Below are positions 1 through 8,250 of a stretch of DNA of 64,000 bases, piece by piece. The translations under genes and the position numbers were made by a program. This DNA is from Streptomyces sp. man185 (GTDB lineage: Bacteria > Actinomycetota > Actinomycetes > Streptomycetales > Streptomycetaceae): contig NTHE01000025.1 in the NCBI GenBank assembly GCA_002551355.1, forward strand, positions 45,474 through 109,473, read 5' to 3'. The notes under the pieces were generated by a model. That model was not told the origin of the DNA and ran no database searches. It worked only from the letters and a program-made list of their open reading frames with translations. Position 1 is the first letter of the stretch. Each line of letters opens with the position of its first letter.

Positions 1-1
1 C

Positions 2-442
2 GACGCCGACCAGGTGCACCTCGCCCACGCGCTGGCCATCGACGCCGGCACCAGCGGCCGCGGCCACCGGGTGCCGCAGCTCGACACGACCCGCGCCAAC
101 TCCGGCAGCGCACGCTCCTTCGTCGACCTCCTCCAGGCCGTGTGGACTCCGTCGAAGATCCACCCGGAGGTGGCCGAGCGGCTGCGCGACCTCCTGGCGC
201 ACAACGTGCTGCGCCATCGGCTGGCCCCGGACTTCAGCTCGGACGCGAGCCGTTGGTCCTCCAAGACGGGCACCCTGCTGAATCTGCGGCATGAGATCGG
301 CGTCGTGGAGCACGCCGACGGACAGACCTTCGCCATCGCCGTCCTGACCGAGTCGCTGGTCCCGGCGGGCACCCAGCCGGGCGTCGACGCCCTGATGGCC
401 GAGGCCGCCCGGAGCCTGCGCGATCACCTTCGGCAGTTCTAG
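2..442 (+). CDS. Beta-lactamase-like serine hydrolase, C-terminal part (cut by window edge)
   Basis: The frame is open from the first bases, so the start and the N-terminal half, including the SxxK nucleophile expected of this family, lie outside the window. The remaining 146 residues contain the third active-site box of class A beta-lactamases and related DD-peptidase-fold enzymes (SKTGTLLNLRHEIG, about residues 82-95 of the fragment), where KTG lines the substrate pocket, followed by the usual last strands and helix. Such proteins hydrolyse beta-lactams or act on peptidoglycan peptides. Which one applies cannot be told from this part. A hairpin follows the stop directly. Confidence 0.75.
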   Translation, partial: DADQVHLAHALAIDAGTSGRGHRVPQLDTTRANSGSARSFVDLLQAVWTPSKIHPEVAERLRDLLAHNVLRHRLAPDFSSDASRWSSKTGTLLNLRHEIGVVEHADGQTFAIAVLTESLVPAGTQPGVDALMAEAARSLRDHLRQF

Positions 443-482
443 GGCCTTTCGTCTGGATCAGGCCGGATCCGAACGAAAGGCC
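443..482 (+). terminator. Hairpin after the beta-lactamase-like gene
   Basis: Ten-base-pair perfect arms (GGCCTTTCGT at 443-452 and its complement at 473-482) start right after the stop codon. No U-tract is present, which is common for Streptomyces terminators. Confidence 0.6.
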
Positions 483-635
483 TGAGGAGTCCGCTGCCCG
501 TCGGGTCCGACCGGTCACGCGCCCCCGAGGTGGCCGAGGCGTGAAACATCGCCGAACAAGTGTCAGGTACCTGACGGAAACGGCCGCTGCGCCCCCATAC
601 TCGTCGCGACCCCGTCCGCCGCTCAGGGAGTCCCC

Positions 636-1514
636 ATGGCCCACCCCACCCGCCGCCGCGTGCTCACCGTCGCCCTCGCCACCGCCGCCGCGGGCGTCGC
701 CGTCCCCACCGCGACGGCGGTCGCCGCACCCATCCGGCCACGCGGCCCGCGCCCGTTACGCCACGCCCACGCGCACAACGACTACCTCCACCCGCGCCCC
801 CTGCACGACGCGCTCGCCCACGGGTTCACCAGCGTCGAGGCGGACATCTTCCTCGTCGACGGCGAACTGCTCGTCGCCCACGAGCCCGCCACCCTCGACC
901 CCACCCGCACCCTCGCCTCGCTGTACCTCGACCCGCTCGCCGCCCTCGTCCGCGCGGGCCACGGCAGCGTCCACCCGCACCACCGGGCCCCGCTCCAGCT
1001 CCTCATCGACATCAAGGCCGACGGCGTCGCCGCCTACGGCGAACTGGACCGGCAACTGCGCCGGCACCACCGCATGCTCACCCGCTACCAGCAGGGCCGC
1101 GTCGTCCCCGAAGCCGTCACCGCCGTCATCTCGGGCGACCGCGCCGCCCGGGCCCCCATGGGGGCCCAGCGCACCCGCCTCGCCTTCTACGACGGCCGCC
1201 TCGACGACCTGGGCGCCGGGGCCCCGGCCTCCTTCGCCCCGCTCGTCAGCGCCAACTGGACCCAGGCCTTCGGCTGGCTCGGTGCGGGTCCCTTCCCCCG
1301 GGCCGAGCGCGACCGGCTCCGCACCCTCGTCGCCACCGCCCACCGCGAAGGCCGCCGCATCCGCTTCTGGGCCACGCCGGACCTGCCGGGCCCCGAACGC
1401 GAAGCCGTCTGGTCCGAACTGTTCGCCGCCGGGGTGGACCACCTCAACACCGACGATCTGGCGGGGCTCGAAAGCTTCCTCCGCGCCCGGCGGGACACCG
1501 CTTCGACCCCGTAA
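636..1514 (+). CDS. Secreted phosphodiesterase-fold protein (GDPD/PI-PLC superfamily, AIM6-like)
   Basis: This 292-residue protein starts at ATG with AGGGAG five bases upstream. The N-terminus (TRRRVLTVALATAAAG) looks like a Tat signal with a double or triple arginine and an alanine-rich cleavage region near residue 32. The mature part opens with HAHNDY, then SVEADIFL and VAHE, and later LLIDIKADG. This is the order of the metal-binding His/Glu/Asp motifs of the glycerophosphodiester phosphodiesterase TIM barrel, and the C-terminal GVDHLNTDD matches the end of the AIM6-like branch. The substrate is unknown; release of phosphoglycerol or phosphoinositol from exported material is the family expectation. 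It stands alone. Confidence 0.75.
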   Translation: MAHPTRRRVLTVALATAAAGVAVPTATAVAAPIRPRGPRPLRHAHAHNDYLHPRPLHDALAHGFTSVEADIFLVDGELLVAHEPATLDPTRTLASLYLDPLAALVRAGHGSVHPHHRAPLQLLIDIKADGVAAYGELDRQLRRHHRMLTRYQQGRVVPEAVTAVISGDRAARAPMGAQRTRLAFYDGRLDDLGAGAPASFAPLVSANWTQAFGWLGAGPFPRAERDRLRTLVATAHREGRRIRFWATPDLPGPEREAVWSELFAAGVDHLNTDDLAGLESFLRARRDTASTP

Positions 1515-1631
1515 CGCGCGACCTGTCGGAAGTACCCGTTCGGCGGACACGCCAGTGCGCCGAACGGCCCCTCCGCTACGCCACACTGGCGGCCGAAAGC
1601 CGCAAATCAGGCGCGGCGGAGGAGGTTGGTC

Positions 1632-1826
1632 ATGGCCATTTCGATCTCACTGGTGCTGCTCCTGGTGATCCTCGCGGTGATCTTTCTGCGCAACGGCGGC
1701 CTGAAGGTCTCGCACGCGCTGGTCTGCGTCCTGCTGGGCTTCTTCCTGGCCGGTACGAGCATGGCGCCGACCATCCACGACGGCGTCGGGGCCACCGCCG
1801 ACCTGGTCAGCAGCCTGCACCCCTGA
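1632..1826 (+). CDS. Small membrane protein, 64 residues
   Basis: The ATG is preceded by GGAGG with a six-base spacer, which favours it over the in-frame TTG six bases earlier. The protein has two hydrophobic segments (about residues 4-20 and 28-48) separated by a short basic loop (LRNGGLKVSHA), so it should cross the membrane twice. I recognise the pattern as one conserved in Streptomyces, without a known function. No neighbour gives a functional hint; the next gene begins about 70 bases later. Confidence 0.7.
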   Translation: MAISISLVLLLVILAVIFLRNGGLKVSHALVCVLLGFFLAGTSMAPTIHDGVGATADLVSSLHP

Positions 1827-1897
1827 CGGCTCGCGCCGCGCGATCCCGAACGAGGGGACCGCCCGCACCCGCACCGGGCATCCCGCACAATGGGCAG

Positions 1898-2638
1898 ATG
1901 TCTTTTCCGCCCTCCGGCCGGCACTCGGGCGCCGCCCACCACGAGTACTGCAACACCGGCCTGTGCTGCCGGTGCCAGATGCGGACCTGGACCACGAAGG
2001 CGGGCAACGAGCGGCTCTGCGGACCGTGCGCCGCCTGCTGCCACGAGTGCGGCCGGGCGCCGGCGCCCCATCTGGACGGGCTCGACGGCGGGCTGTGCGC
2101 CGAGTGCCGCGGACTGTGCGGCCGCTGCCACGCCCCGAAGCGCCCCGACGGATCCTGCGCCTGCGACCGCTGGCGGGAGAACGCCCGGAGCAACCCGCGC
2201 GGCTATGTCCTCCAGGCCCTGCCGCCCCAGCTCCTCCAGGCCCTCGGCGGCCGGGTGCCCAGCACCGTCCACGACCTCATCCACCAGGAGATCGCCGTCC
2301 GCAGCGCGGCCCAGCTCCGCGAGCGCATCGAACGACGCTGGAACCTGCGCTGGGCCCACGCGCTGGGCGAGCTGGACGAGGACGGCCGTCGCCGGTGGAG
2401 CGCCCAGGACATCGCCGAGCAGCTCCTGCGGCCGGGCTCCTGCACCGACCCGCAGTGCGAGGACGGCTACCTCCTCACCACCGACGCCCCCTGCGCCCAC
2501 TGCCGGCAGCCGCTGCACCGCTTCGTCACCTCGGTCGCCGACCACACGGCGACCACGGAGCACGCACGCTCCACGGCGGCCGGAATCCGCCGGGCGATGC
2601 AGGAGAACCGCTCCCGCCCGAAGCATCCGCCGCGCTGA
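1898..2638 (+). CDS. Cysteine-rich protein with zinc-ribbon-like motifs
   Basis: The 246-residue product has a dense run of CxxC pairs in its first third (CCRCQ, CGPC, CHEC, CAEC, CGRC, CAC) and a second pair set near residues 185-203 (CTDPQC, CAHC), so it very likely binds several zinc ions. The middle part is helical and rich in Arg and Glu. No signal peptide is seen, so it should be cytoplasmic. The ATG has no good ribosome site but a CACAAT hexamer ends six bases before it, which suggests a leaderless transcript. The function is unknown; a nucleic-acid or protein-binding role is only a guess from the ribbons. Confidence 0.65.
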   Translation: MSFPPSGRHSGAAHHEYCNTGLCCRCQMRTWTTKAGNERLCGPCAACCHECGRAPAPHLDGLDGGLCAECRGLCGRCHAPKRPDGSCACDRWRENARSNPRGYVLQALPPQLLQALGGRVPSTVHDLIHQEIAVRSAAQLRERIERRWNLRWAHALGELDEDGRRRWSAQDIAEQLLRPGSCTDPQCEDGYLLTTDAPCAHCRQPLHRFVTSVADHTATTEHARSTAAGIRRAMQENRSRPKHPPR

Positions 2639-2804
2639 GCGGAACCCGTCCGGCCCCGGCCTGTTGCGGTACATGGCCGTGCACGGCGCGGTGTTGCGGC
2701 AGCATGTCGGGCCCGCGAAACCCTCCTCGTTTCCATGGACACCTCACGGCGCTCCTCCTAACGTCGGGCGGCGGCGCGACCCCCGTCCGCAACCGAGGAG
2801 CCCG

Positions 2805-4394
2805 ATGCCCCCGCCGTACCGCAGAGCGCTCTCCCGCGCCCTGGCCCTGACGCTCGCCGTCGCCACCCTCACCCTCGCCGGGCCCACGTCCCCCGCCCAG
2901 GCCGACGACATCCCCAAGGCTCCCGGCCACCGCCTGGTCAAGGGGTACGAAGGCGCTCCCGCCACCGCGTCCCCGGTCCCCGGGCAGGCGCCCCCGCAAC
3001 ACCCGTACCTCGCCCCCAACGGGCGCAGCGGCATGCACGCGGACGCTGCGGGCAGCGGCACCCACCCCTACCCCGGGCCGCTCGGCCGGAGCCCCGAGGT
3101 GACCAGCGAGAAGATCGCTCCGGTCGGCGGCGAGTGCGCCACGGCGACCTTCGACGCGGCCGGCCGGCTGATCACGGTCTGCGGGACGTTCACCGGCTTC
3201 CTGCTCAAGCTGCTCGACCCGCGCACCCTCGACACGCTCGCCGAGTACAGGCTGCCGCAGCGCTCGTCCACCGTCGAGGCGATCACCCGCCTCGACCTCT
3301 CCAAGATCTTCAAAGACACCTCGGGCGGCGCCTACTTCTACCTGGACGACCAGGACCGGGTCGTCCTCGCCGACTCCCGCCAGCATGTCCTGCGCATCGC
3401 CCACCGGCAGGACGCGGACGGCCGCTGGGAGTTCGTCGTCGAGGACGACTGGGACCTCACCGGTCATGTCCCGCACGACTGCGTATCCTGGACCAACCTC
3501 TTCCCCAGTGGCGCCTGCGACCCGGTGACCTCCGTGATGCCCGACTGGCAGGGCCGAATCTGGTGGGTCACCCGGCTCGGCCGCGTCGGCACGGTCGACC
3601 CGGACACCTCGGCGATCCGGTCCGTCCGGCTCGCCGGCGAGGAGATCCAGAACTCGTTCTCCGTGGATCGGGACGCGGTCTCCATCGTCTCCGACCACGC
3701 CCTCTACAGCTTCACGGCCGGGGCGGACGGCACCCCCCTCGTCCAGTGGCGGCAGACGTACGACCGGGGCACCGGCACCAAACCCGGCTCGGTCAACCAG
3801 GGCTCCGGCACCACCCCCGACCTCTTCGGCACCGACGAGGAGTACGTCGCGATCACCGACAACGCGGACGACCGGATGAACGTCCTCGTCTTCCGCCGCG
3901 GCGCGGACGTCCCGGCCGACCGCCGCCTGGTCTGCTCGGTCCCGGTCTTCGGCCACGGCCGCTCCACCACCGACAACTCCCTGATCAGCTGGGGCGACAG
4001 CCTCGTCGTCGAGAACAACTACGGCTACGAGAACCCCACGTCCCTGCTGCTCGGCCGCAGCGTCGTCGGCGGTGCCACCCGCATCGACGTGCGCCCCGAC
4101 GGCAGCGGCTGCGACACCGTCTGGGAGAGCGCCGTCCGCTCACCCTCCACCGTGCCCAAGCTGTCCACGGCCAACGGGCTCCTCTACTTCTACGAGAAGG
4201 AGCCCAACGCCCTGGGCATCGACGCCTGGTATCTGACCGCCGTCGACTTCCGTACCGGCGAACGCCGCTGGCGCACCCTCACCGGCACCGGACCCGCCTA
4301 CGACAACAACTGGGCGCCCATCACCATCGGCCCCGACGGCACCGCGTACGCGGGCGTCTTCAACGGCATCGTCGCGGTGCGCGACACCGCCTGA
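2805..4394 (+). CDS. Secreted beta-propeller-like protein
   Basis: The start is the ATG at 2805 with GAGGAG four bases before it. The frame is open far upstream, but that part is only a shadow of the cysteine-rich gene. The 529-residue protein has a classical signal peptide ending near AQADDIP (about residue 30). The rest consists of repeated blade-like units with aromatic and DG/DD turns (YFYLDDQDRVVLAD, WQGRIWWVTRLGRVG, IGPDGTAYAGVFNGIVAV), resembling PQQ or WD-type propellers. No catalytic motif was recognised. Two cysteine pairs could form disulfides. It is exported and probably binds a ligand or acts as an extracellular enzyme; function not assigned. Confidence 0.7.
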   Translation: MPPPYRRALSRALALTLAVATLTLAGPTSPAQADDIPKAPGHRLVKGYEGAPATASPVPGQAPPQHPYLAPNGRSGMHADAAGSGTHPYPGPLGRSPEVTSEKIAPVGGECATATFDAAGRLITVCGTFTGFLLKLLDPRTLDTLAEYRLPQRSSTVEAITRLDLSKIFKDTSGGAYFYLDDQDRVVLADSRQHVLRIAHRQDADGRWEFVVEDDWDLTGHVPHDCVSWTNLFPSGACDPVTSVMPDWQGRIWWVTRLGRVGTVDPDTSAIRSVRLAGEEIQNSFSVDRDAVSIVSDHALYSFTAGADGTPLVQWRQTYDRGTGTKPGSVNQGSGTTPDLFGTDEEYVAITDNADDRMNVLVFRRGADVPADRRLVCSVPVFGHGRSTTDNSLISWGDSLVVENNYGYENPTSLLLGRSVVGGATRIDVRPDGSGCDTVWESAVRSPSTVPKLSTANGLLYFYEKEPNALGIDAWYLTAVDFRTGERRWRTLTGTGPAYDNNWAPITIGPDGTAYAGVFNGIVAVRDTA

Positions 4395-4417
4395 CGGGCG
4401 ATGCCGCCCGAAGGGCC

Positions 4418-4466
4418 GTGCGCTTCCTCATCCGTCCACCAGACGCGAACGGATGAGGAAGCGCAC
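4418..4466. terminator. Bidirectional hairpin overlapping the end of the DUF779 gene
   Basis: Arms of 18 bp (4418-4435 and 4449-4466) are perfectly complementary around a 13-base loop. The hairpin sits between two convergent genes, and most of it lies inside the last codons of the minus-strand gene (stop at 4428), so coding and terminator sequence are shared. Confidence 0.7.
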
Positions 4467-4793
4467 CCCTTCCGGAGCCTCCAGCGAGAATCCGCTGCCC
4501 CGGCCCTCCACCACGTCCACGATCAGCCGGGTGTGGGCCCACACCGCGTACTGGCTCCGCGACATCCAGAACGGCACGCTTTCGGGCATCCCTTCGACGA
4601 CGAGGTCCGCCAGCAGCACATCGGAGTCCCCGGTACGGAACTCACCGGCCGGATAGCACATCGGCGCGCTGCCGTCGCAGCAGCCGCCCGACTGATGGAA
4701 CATCAACGGGCCGTGGTCCGCCCGCAGCCGCCGCAGCAGACCGGCCGCGGCGGGCGTCAGCCCGACGGTGGGCGATTTCGGGTCACACTCCAT
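4428..4793 (-). CDS. DUF779 family protein
   Basis: The 121-residue protein shows the conserved core of DUF779: HGPLMFHQSGGCCDGSAPMC followed by DVLLADL and PFWMSRSQYAVWAHT. The clustered cysteines and histidine suggest a metal or redox site. In many actinobacteria this family lies beside an NAD-dependent acetaldehyde dehydrogenase and is thought to help that enzyme; here no aldehyde dehydrogenase is adjacent. The ATG at 4793 begins MECDPKSP. The 3' end forms one arm of a terminator shared with the convergent secreted-protein gene. Confidence 0.8.
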   Translation of the reverse strand: MECDPKSPTVGLTPAAAGLLRRLRADHGPLMFHQSGGCCDGSAPMCYPAGEFRTGDSDVLLADLVVEGMPESVPFWMSRSQYAVWAHTRLIVDVVEGRGSGFSLEAPEGVRFLIRSRLVDG

Positions 4794-4892
4794 GGACCTG
4801 CCCCTTTCCGGCCGTGGCAACACTGCGACAACCGGGCGCAAGTCAACTCGACCGGACGTTGCGACCGGGTTGCACGCCCTATGCTCGCGCCC

Positions 4893-5270
4893 ATGGAGCA
4901 ACGGGAAGTCGTGAAGCGCGTGATCGGGATCCTCACGGAGGCGCGCGAAATGCAGCGCCTGCTGGAGGCGGACCTCGAAAGGGAGGACCTGGACGCGGGA
5001 GCGGGCGCCGTCACCGCCCTGCTGAACGAGACGATGCCCCACATCGCCATCCCCGACGACTTCTCCGTCGAGGAGGTGGTCACCGTCGTCGGGCGCGAGG
5101 TCGGCGGTGCGGTCGAACAGCTCGTGAGCGCCTTCACCCTCGCGTTCACGATGCTGGCCCAGGTCCATGACTCCGGGCAGACCGACGTGTCGTCGGCCGA
5201 CGTCCTCCAGGATCTCGCGCTGCGGGTCGAGGGCGGCGGAACGGACGAGGACGAGGATCCGCTGTCGTAG
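4893..5270 (+). CDS. Hypothetical helical protein, 125 residues
   Basis: A soluble, acidic, helical protein beginning MEQREVVKRVIGILTEAREM; no domain was recognised. The frame is also open upstream and contains an earlier ATG at 4881. The one at 4893 is preferred because a TATGCT hexamer ends seven bases before it, as expected for a leaderless Streptomyces message, and no ribosome site is visible for either. The C-terminus is a short acidic tail (GTDEDEDP). It diverges from the DUF779 gene across a 100-base spacer that should hold both promoters. Function unknown. Confidence 0.6.
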   Translation: MEQREVVKRVIGILTEAREMQRLLEADLEREDLDAGAGAVTALLNETMPHIAIPDDFSVEEVVTVVGREVGGAVEQLVSAFTLAFTMLAQVHDSGQTDVSSADVLQDLALRVEGGGTDEDEDPLS

Positions 5271-5360
5271 CCCTCTGCCCGACGGCCCCTGCGTTCTGCC
5301 GCGCGGGTATGCATAGTGGAGGGGAGAAGCGCGTATCTCCCTCGCGGCATGGAGGCAGCT

Positions 5361-5540
5361 GTGGGAAAGAGCACCGATATAGCCCGCGCCAAGGCGCGGA
5401 GGCTCAAAGGCATGATCAAGGAATCGGACGGCATCGCCCTCGAGGACGAGCGGCTGAAGGCCGAGGGCAGGAAGGAACAGGCCGAGGCCCGCCGCGAGGA
5501 GACCCTGGCCCGCGCAGCGCGGGGTGCCTCCCACCACTGA
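5361..5540 (+). CDS. Small charged protein, CsbD-like
   Basis: The GTG at 5361 is preferred because GGAGG sits five bases before it; an ATG further up would put the ribosome site inside the gene. The 59-residue product (GKSTDIARAKARRLKGMIKE onward) is almost all charged helix with a KG-MIKE core and a DERLKAEGRKEQAE stretch, like the short CsbD stress proteins but more divergent. It is cytoplasmic and probably partly disordered. CsbD proteins are stress-induced and of unknown biochemical role. A strong hairpin follows ten bases after the stop. Confidence 0.6.
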   Translation: MGKSTDIARAKARRLKGMIKESDGIALEDERLKAEGRKEQAEARREETLARAARGASHH

Positions 5541-5549
5541 GAGAAGCGA

Positions 5550-5582
5550 GGCGCCCGCGCCGTCGCACACGGCACGGGCGCC
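5550..5582 (+). terminator. Hairpin after the CsbD-like gene
   Basis: A 14-base-pair stem with one mismatch and a CGCAC loop lies between two convergent genes, so it may stop transcription from both sides. Confidence 0.65.
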
Positions 5583-5643
5583 TTCGCGAGGCCGCACCCC
5601 GTCGCAAGCCCTCTGGGGGCCCGCGCACGGCGTCTCGCGGGGC

Positions 5644-6315
5644 TCACTTTCGCGCCCGGGCCGCCTGTCGGACCGTCTCGACGATCTCCCGGTCGAGGGC
5701 CGCCCTGACCAGCGCCGCGGCGAACGCGGCCCGGTCCCGGCCGCGCGCCACATCGGACAGCCCGCCGGGGGAGGTGGGCAGACCGAGGCGCTCGGCGCCC
5801 TGCAGGCCCTTCGCACCGACCCAGAACCCGGTCTCCGGCCAGACGTCCTGCACCTCGCGTACGAAGATGTCGGCCCCGGCGGGTCCGATCCCCCGGACAC
5901 GCCGGAGCCCCGCCCGCAACGCCTCTCCGTCGCCGTCCGCCTCCGCGCGCAGTCTGCGCAGGTCCCCCTTCCAGACGTCGAGGACGAGGCCGGCGCCCTC
6001 CCCGAGCTGGGTGGCGGTCCGCTCGTCGTAACGGCGGTAGCCGCCCTCGCCCAGCGCGTCCACGCGCTGCTGCCAGGTCGCGTCCGCCATCCGGCGCGGA
6101 GTGCGCATGCCATGCGCGGACAACGCCCGGGCGGCGGCCACCGCGACCGAGGCGCGGATCCGGGCGCTCAGCAGATGGCTCAGCACCAGCAGCTGGTAGA
6201 GCGGCTGAGGGGTGTCGCGCAGCGGGATCCCCGCCTCCGCCGCATACGTCCGCCCGTACCCCTCCAGCAGCGCGTCGGTGATCCGGCGCGCCGATGCGGA
6301 CACCCCGCCGCTCAT
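5644..6315 (-). CDS. HhH-GPD superfamily protein, endonuclease III-like
   Basis: The 223-residue protein has a helix-rich N-terminal part (YQLLVLSHLLSARI), and near residues 140-165 the hairpin LRRVRGIGPAGADIFVREVQ, the helix-hairpin-helix GIGPAGA loop followed by a conserved Asp that defines base-excision glycosylases. The catalytic lysine of true Nth and a 4Fe-4S cysteine cluster are not evident, so it may be a DNA-binding relative rather than a full glycosylase/lyase. Its ATG overlaps the stop of the upstream 60-residue membrane protein gene by four bases (ATGA), so the two should be translated together. Confidence 0.7.
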   Translation of the reverse strand: MSGGVSASARRITDALLEGYGRTYAAEAGIPLRDTPQPLYQLLVLSHLLSARIRASVAVAAARALSAHGMRTPRRMADATWQQRVDALGEGGYRRYDERTATQLGEGAGLVLDVWKGDLRRLRAEADGDGEALRAGLRRVRGIGPAGADIFVREVQDVWPETGFWVGAKGLQGAERLGLPTSPGGLSDVARGRDRAAFAAALVRAALDREIVETVRQAARARK

Positions 6316-6494
6316 CCGTAACCGAAGATCCTGGCGAGGAAGAATCCGGCGACCATGAGCGCTCCCAACACGATCAGGGCGGTCCAGAGGCCAGGGTGTT
6401 CCCAGAGCCCTCCGTCCGCGCGTTCCTCGTGGGCCTCGCCGATGGACCCCTCGGCCGGCGGTGTCTCTCCTGGGGGATTCCTGAGAACAGCCAT
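6312..6494 (-). CDS. Small membrane protein, DUF6480-like
   Basis: A 60-residue protein with a proline- and glutamate-rich cytoplasmic head (PPGETPPAEGSIGEAHEE) and one membrane helix near the C-terminus (LWTALIVLGALMVAGFFLAR). The pattern matches a small Streptomyces family annotated as DUF6480, from memory. It is the first gene of a two-gene unit with the HhH-GPD gene, sharing ATGA. Function unknown. Confidence 0.65.
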   Translation of the reverse strand: MAVLRNPPGETPPAEGSIGEAHEERADGGLWEHPGLWTALIVLGALMVAGFFLARIFGYG

Positions 6495-6621
6495 GCCTCC
6501 AGGGTCCCCCCGACCGCGCCCCCGCGCACGCCGTCCCGGTTCGGCCCCGGGCGCAGGGCCGTACGGCGGAGCCCGGCACGGGGGAGCGCTGCGGCGGGTG
6601 AAAACGGGGCACCGTCAAGGA

Positions 6622-7827
6622 ATGCGCCGAGTCTCCGCCCCCGTCGTCAAGCTCGTGCAGCGCACCACCGAACCTGCCGGGGTGCAGACGCTGCGTTCGA
6701 CGGCGGCCGCCGTCATCGCCTACTCCGTGGCCGTCTGGTTCCTGCCCGAACCGGCCCCGCTGACCGCACCCCTCACCGCTCTCCTGGTCGTCCAGGTGAC
6801 CCTCTACGCGACCCTCACCACCGGCATCCGCAGGGTGAACTCGGTCGTCGTCGGCGTCCTCATCGCCATCGGCTTCAGCTCCCTGGTGGGGCTGAGCTGG
6901 TGGAGCCTCGGCCTCACCATCTTCACCTCGCTGATGATCGGTCGGCTGGTGCGGGTCAACGAGTTCGTGCCCGAGGTGGCGATCAGCGCGATGCTGGTCC
7001 TCGGCGTCTCCCAGGTCGCCGACACCGCCTGGGACCGGGTGTGGGAGACGCTGATCGGCGCCGTCGTCGGGCTCCTGTTCAACCTGCTCCTCGCCCCGCC
7101 CGTCTGGGTCGCCTCGGCCGGCTCCTCCATCGAATCGCTGGCCGCCCGGATGGGCACGATGCTGCGCAGCATGGGCGAGGAGGTCGTGGGGAACAACCCC
7201 GTGTCCCGGGCCGCCGCCCGTCTCCACGAGGCCCGCAAGCTCGACCACGACATCGTCGAGGTCGACGCCTCCCTGCGACAGGCGGAGGAAAGTCTCACCC
7301 TCAACCCCAGGGTGAGACAGGGACTGCTCCACCGGGTCGTCCTGCGCACCGGGCTCGACACGCTGGAGATCTGCGCCGTCGTCCTGCGCGTCCTGTCCCG
7401 CACCCTCACCGACCTGGCGAAGGCCCGTACCGAGGAATCCCTGTTCCCGGCCGATGTGGCGGAACCGCTCCAGGAACTCCTCGGCCACCTCGCCGAGGCG
7501 ATCGAGAGCTTCGCCGTCCTGGTCACGACCCAGCTCGCCGCCGACGCGGAGGCGGCGGAGGACAGCCTCGCCGAGGCGCTCGCCCGCAGCCGCACCACCC
7601 GCGACCGGGTGGCCGACCTGCTGCTGGAGGACGTCCAGGAGCACCCCCGGCAGTGGCAGCTGCACGGTGCTCTGCTCGCCGAGATCGACCGGGTGCTGGC
7701 CGAACTCGACATCGAGGAACGCACCAAACGGCTCGGCGAGGAGCTGGACCGCCGCGCGGCCGAGGCGCACGCGCGTCACCCCCGGCTGCGCGCGCTCCTG
7801 CGGCGGCTGGGCCGACAGGCCGCATGA
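6622..7827 (+). CDS. FUSC / aromatic-acid-exporter family membrane protein
   Basis: From the ATG at 6622 the product has 401 residues. The first 170 contain about five hydrophobic segments with the typical family stretch APLTAPLTALLVVQVTLYAT and the GIRRVNSVVVG loop, as in the aromatic acid exporter (ArAE/FUSC) family. The C-terminal 230 residues form a long soluble helical region with heptad-like spacing (LGHLAEAIESFAVLVTTQ) ending in LRALLRRLGRQAA. These proteins are proposed to export aromatic compounds. The ribosome site is weak (AAGG very close to the ATG), and the frame is open upstream, so the start is uncertain by some residues. Confidence 0.75.
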   Translation: MRRVSAPVVKLVQRTTEPAGVQTLRSTAAAVIAYSVAVWFLPEPAPLTAPLTALLVVQVTLYATLTTGIRRVNSVVVGVLIAIGFSSLVGLSWWSLGLTIFTSLMIGRLVRVNEFVPEVAISAMLVLGVSQVADTAWDRVWETLIGAVVGLLFNLLLAPPVWVASAGSSIESLAARMGTMLRSMGEEVVGNNPVSRAAARLHEARKLDHDIVEVDASLRQAEESLTLNPRVRQGLLHRVVLRTGLDTLEICAVVLRVLSRTLTDLAKARTEESLFPADVAEPLQELLGHLAEAIESFAVLVTTQLAADAEAAEDSLAEALARSRTTRDRVADLLLEDVQEHPRQWQLHGALLAEIDRVLAELDIEERTKRLGEELDRRAAEAHARHPRLRALLRRLGRQAA

Positions 7828-7938
7828 CCGCCCCCACCGAAGAGGCACCCCGATTCGCGCGTTCCGACCCCGGCCGCGCGGGATGCGGAGGAGGCCGGTC
7901 GCTGGTTCCCTGGAGGTCCCAGCGTCCAAGGAGTGGTG

Positions 7939-8130
7939 ATGAGCGGTTCGGACGAACCCGCCGACCTGGCTCGGCAGATGCGTGAGAAGGCCCAGCAGCT
8001 CGCCGAGGCCGCGGAGCGCGCGAGCGACCCGCACGAGCGCGAGCGGCTGGAGAAGAAGTCCCGGACGATCCGGGACCGGAGCGAGCAGCAGAGCGCCATG
8101 GAAGCCGGGGACATCTACCCCCAGAAGTAG
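7939..8130 (+). CDS. Small charged protein, DUF6381-like
   Basis: AAGGAG five bases before the ATG fixes the start, discarding two in-frame GTGs. The 63-residue product is a charged helix (LARQMREKAQQLAEAAERAS, then ERERLEKKSRTIRDRSEQQS) ending in EAGDIYPQK. This C-terminal GDIYP signature is what I associate with the Streptomyces family DUF6381. It is soluble, probably an amphipathic or coiled-coil stress protein. Function unknown. A long hairpin follows. Confidence 0.65.
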   Translation: MSGSDEPADLARQMREKAQQLAEAAERASDPHERERLEKKSRTIRDRSEQQSAMEAGDIYPQK

Positions 8131-8147
8131 CCCCGCCGACGCCCGCC

Positions 8148-8193
8148 CGCCCGTTCCCGGAGGACCTGCAGAACCTCCGGGGGCGGACGGGCG
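8148..8193. terminator. Two-part hairpin between convergent genes
   Basis: An inner 8-bp stem (CCCGGAGG with its complement) is extended by a 7-bp outer stem (8148-8154 with 8187-8193). It lies between the DUF6381-like gene and the convergent PHP gene. Confidence 0.6.
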
Positions 8194-8250
8194 CATGTGG
8201 TGCCGTGCAAGAGGGGAGGGCGCCGGAGCACAGGGCGGGGGAGGCCCGGG

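Noticed and set aside
1890..2804. Long plus-strand open frame ahead of the secreted propeller gene
   Set aside because: It overlaps the cysteine-rich gene in another frame, is full of Ala, Pro, Arg and Thr repeats, and has no ribosome site; the signal peptide starts at 2805.
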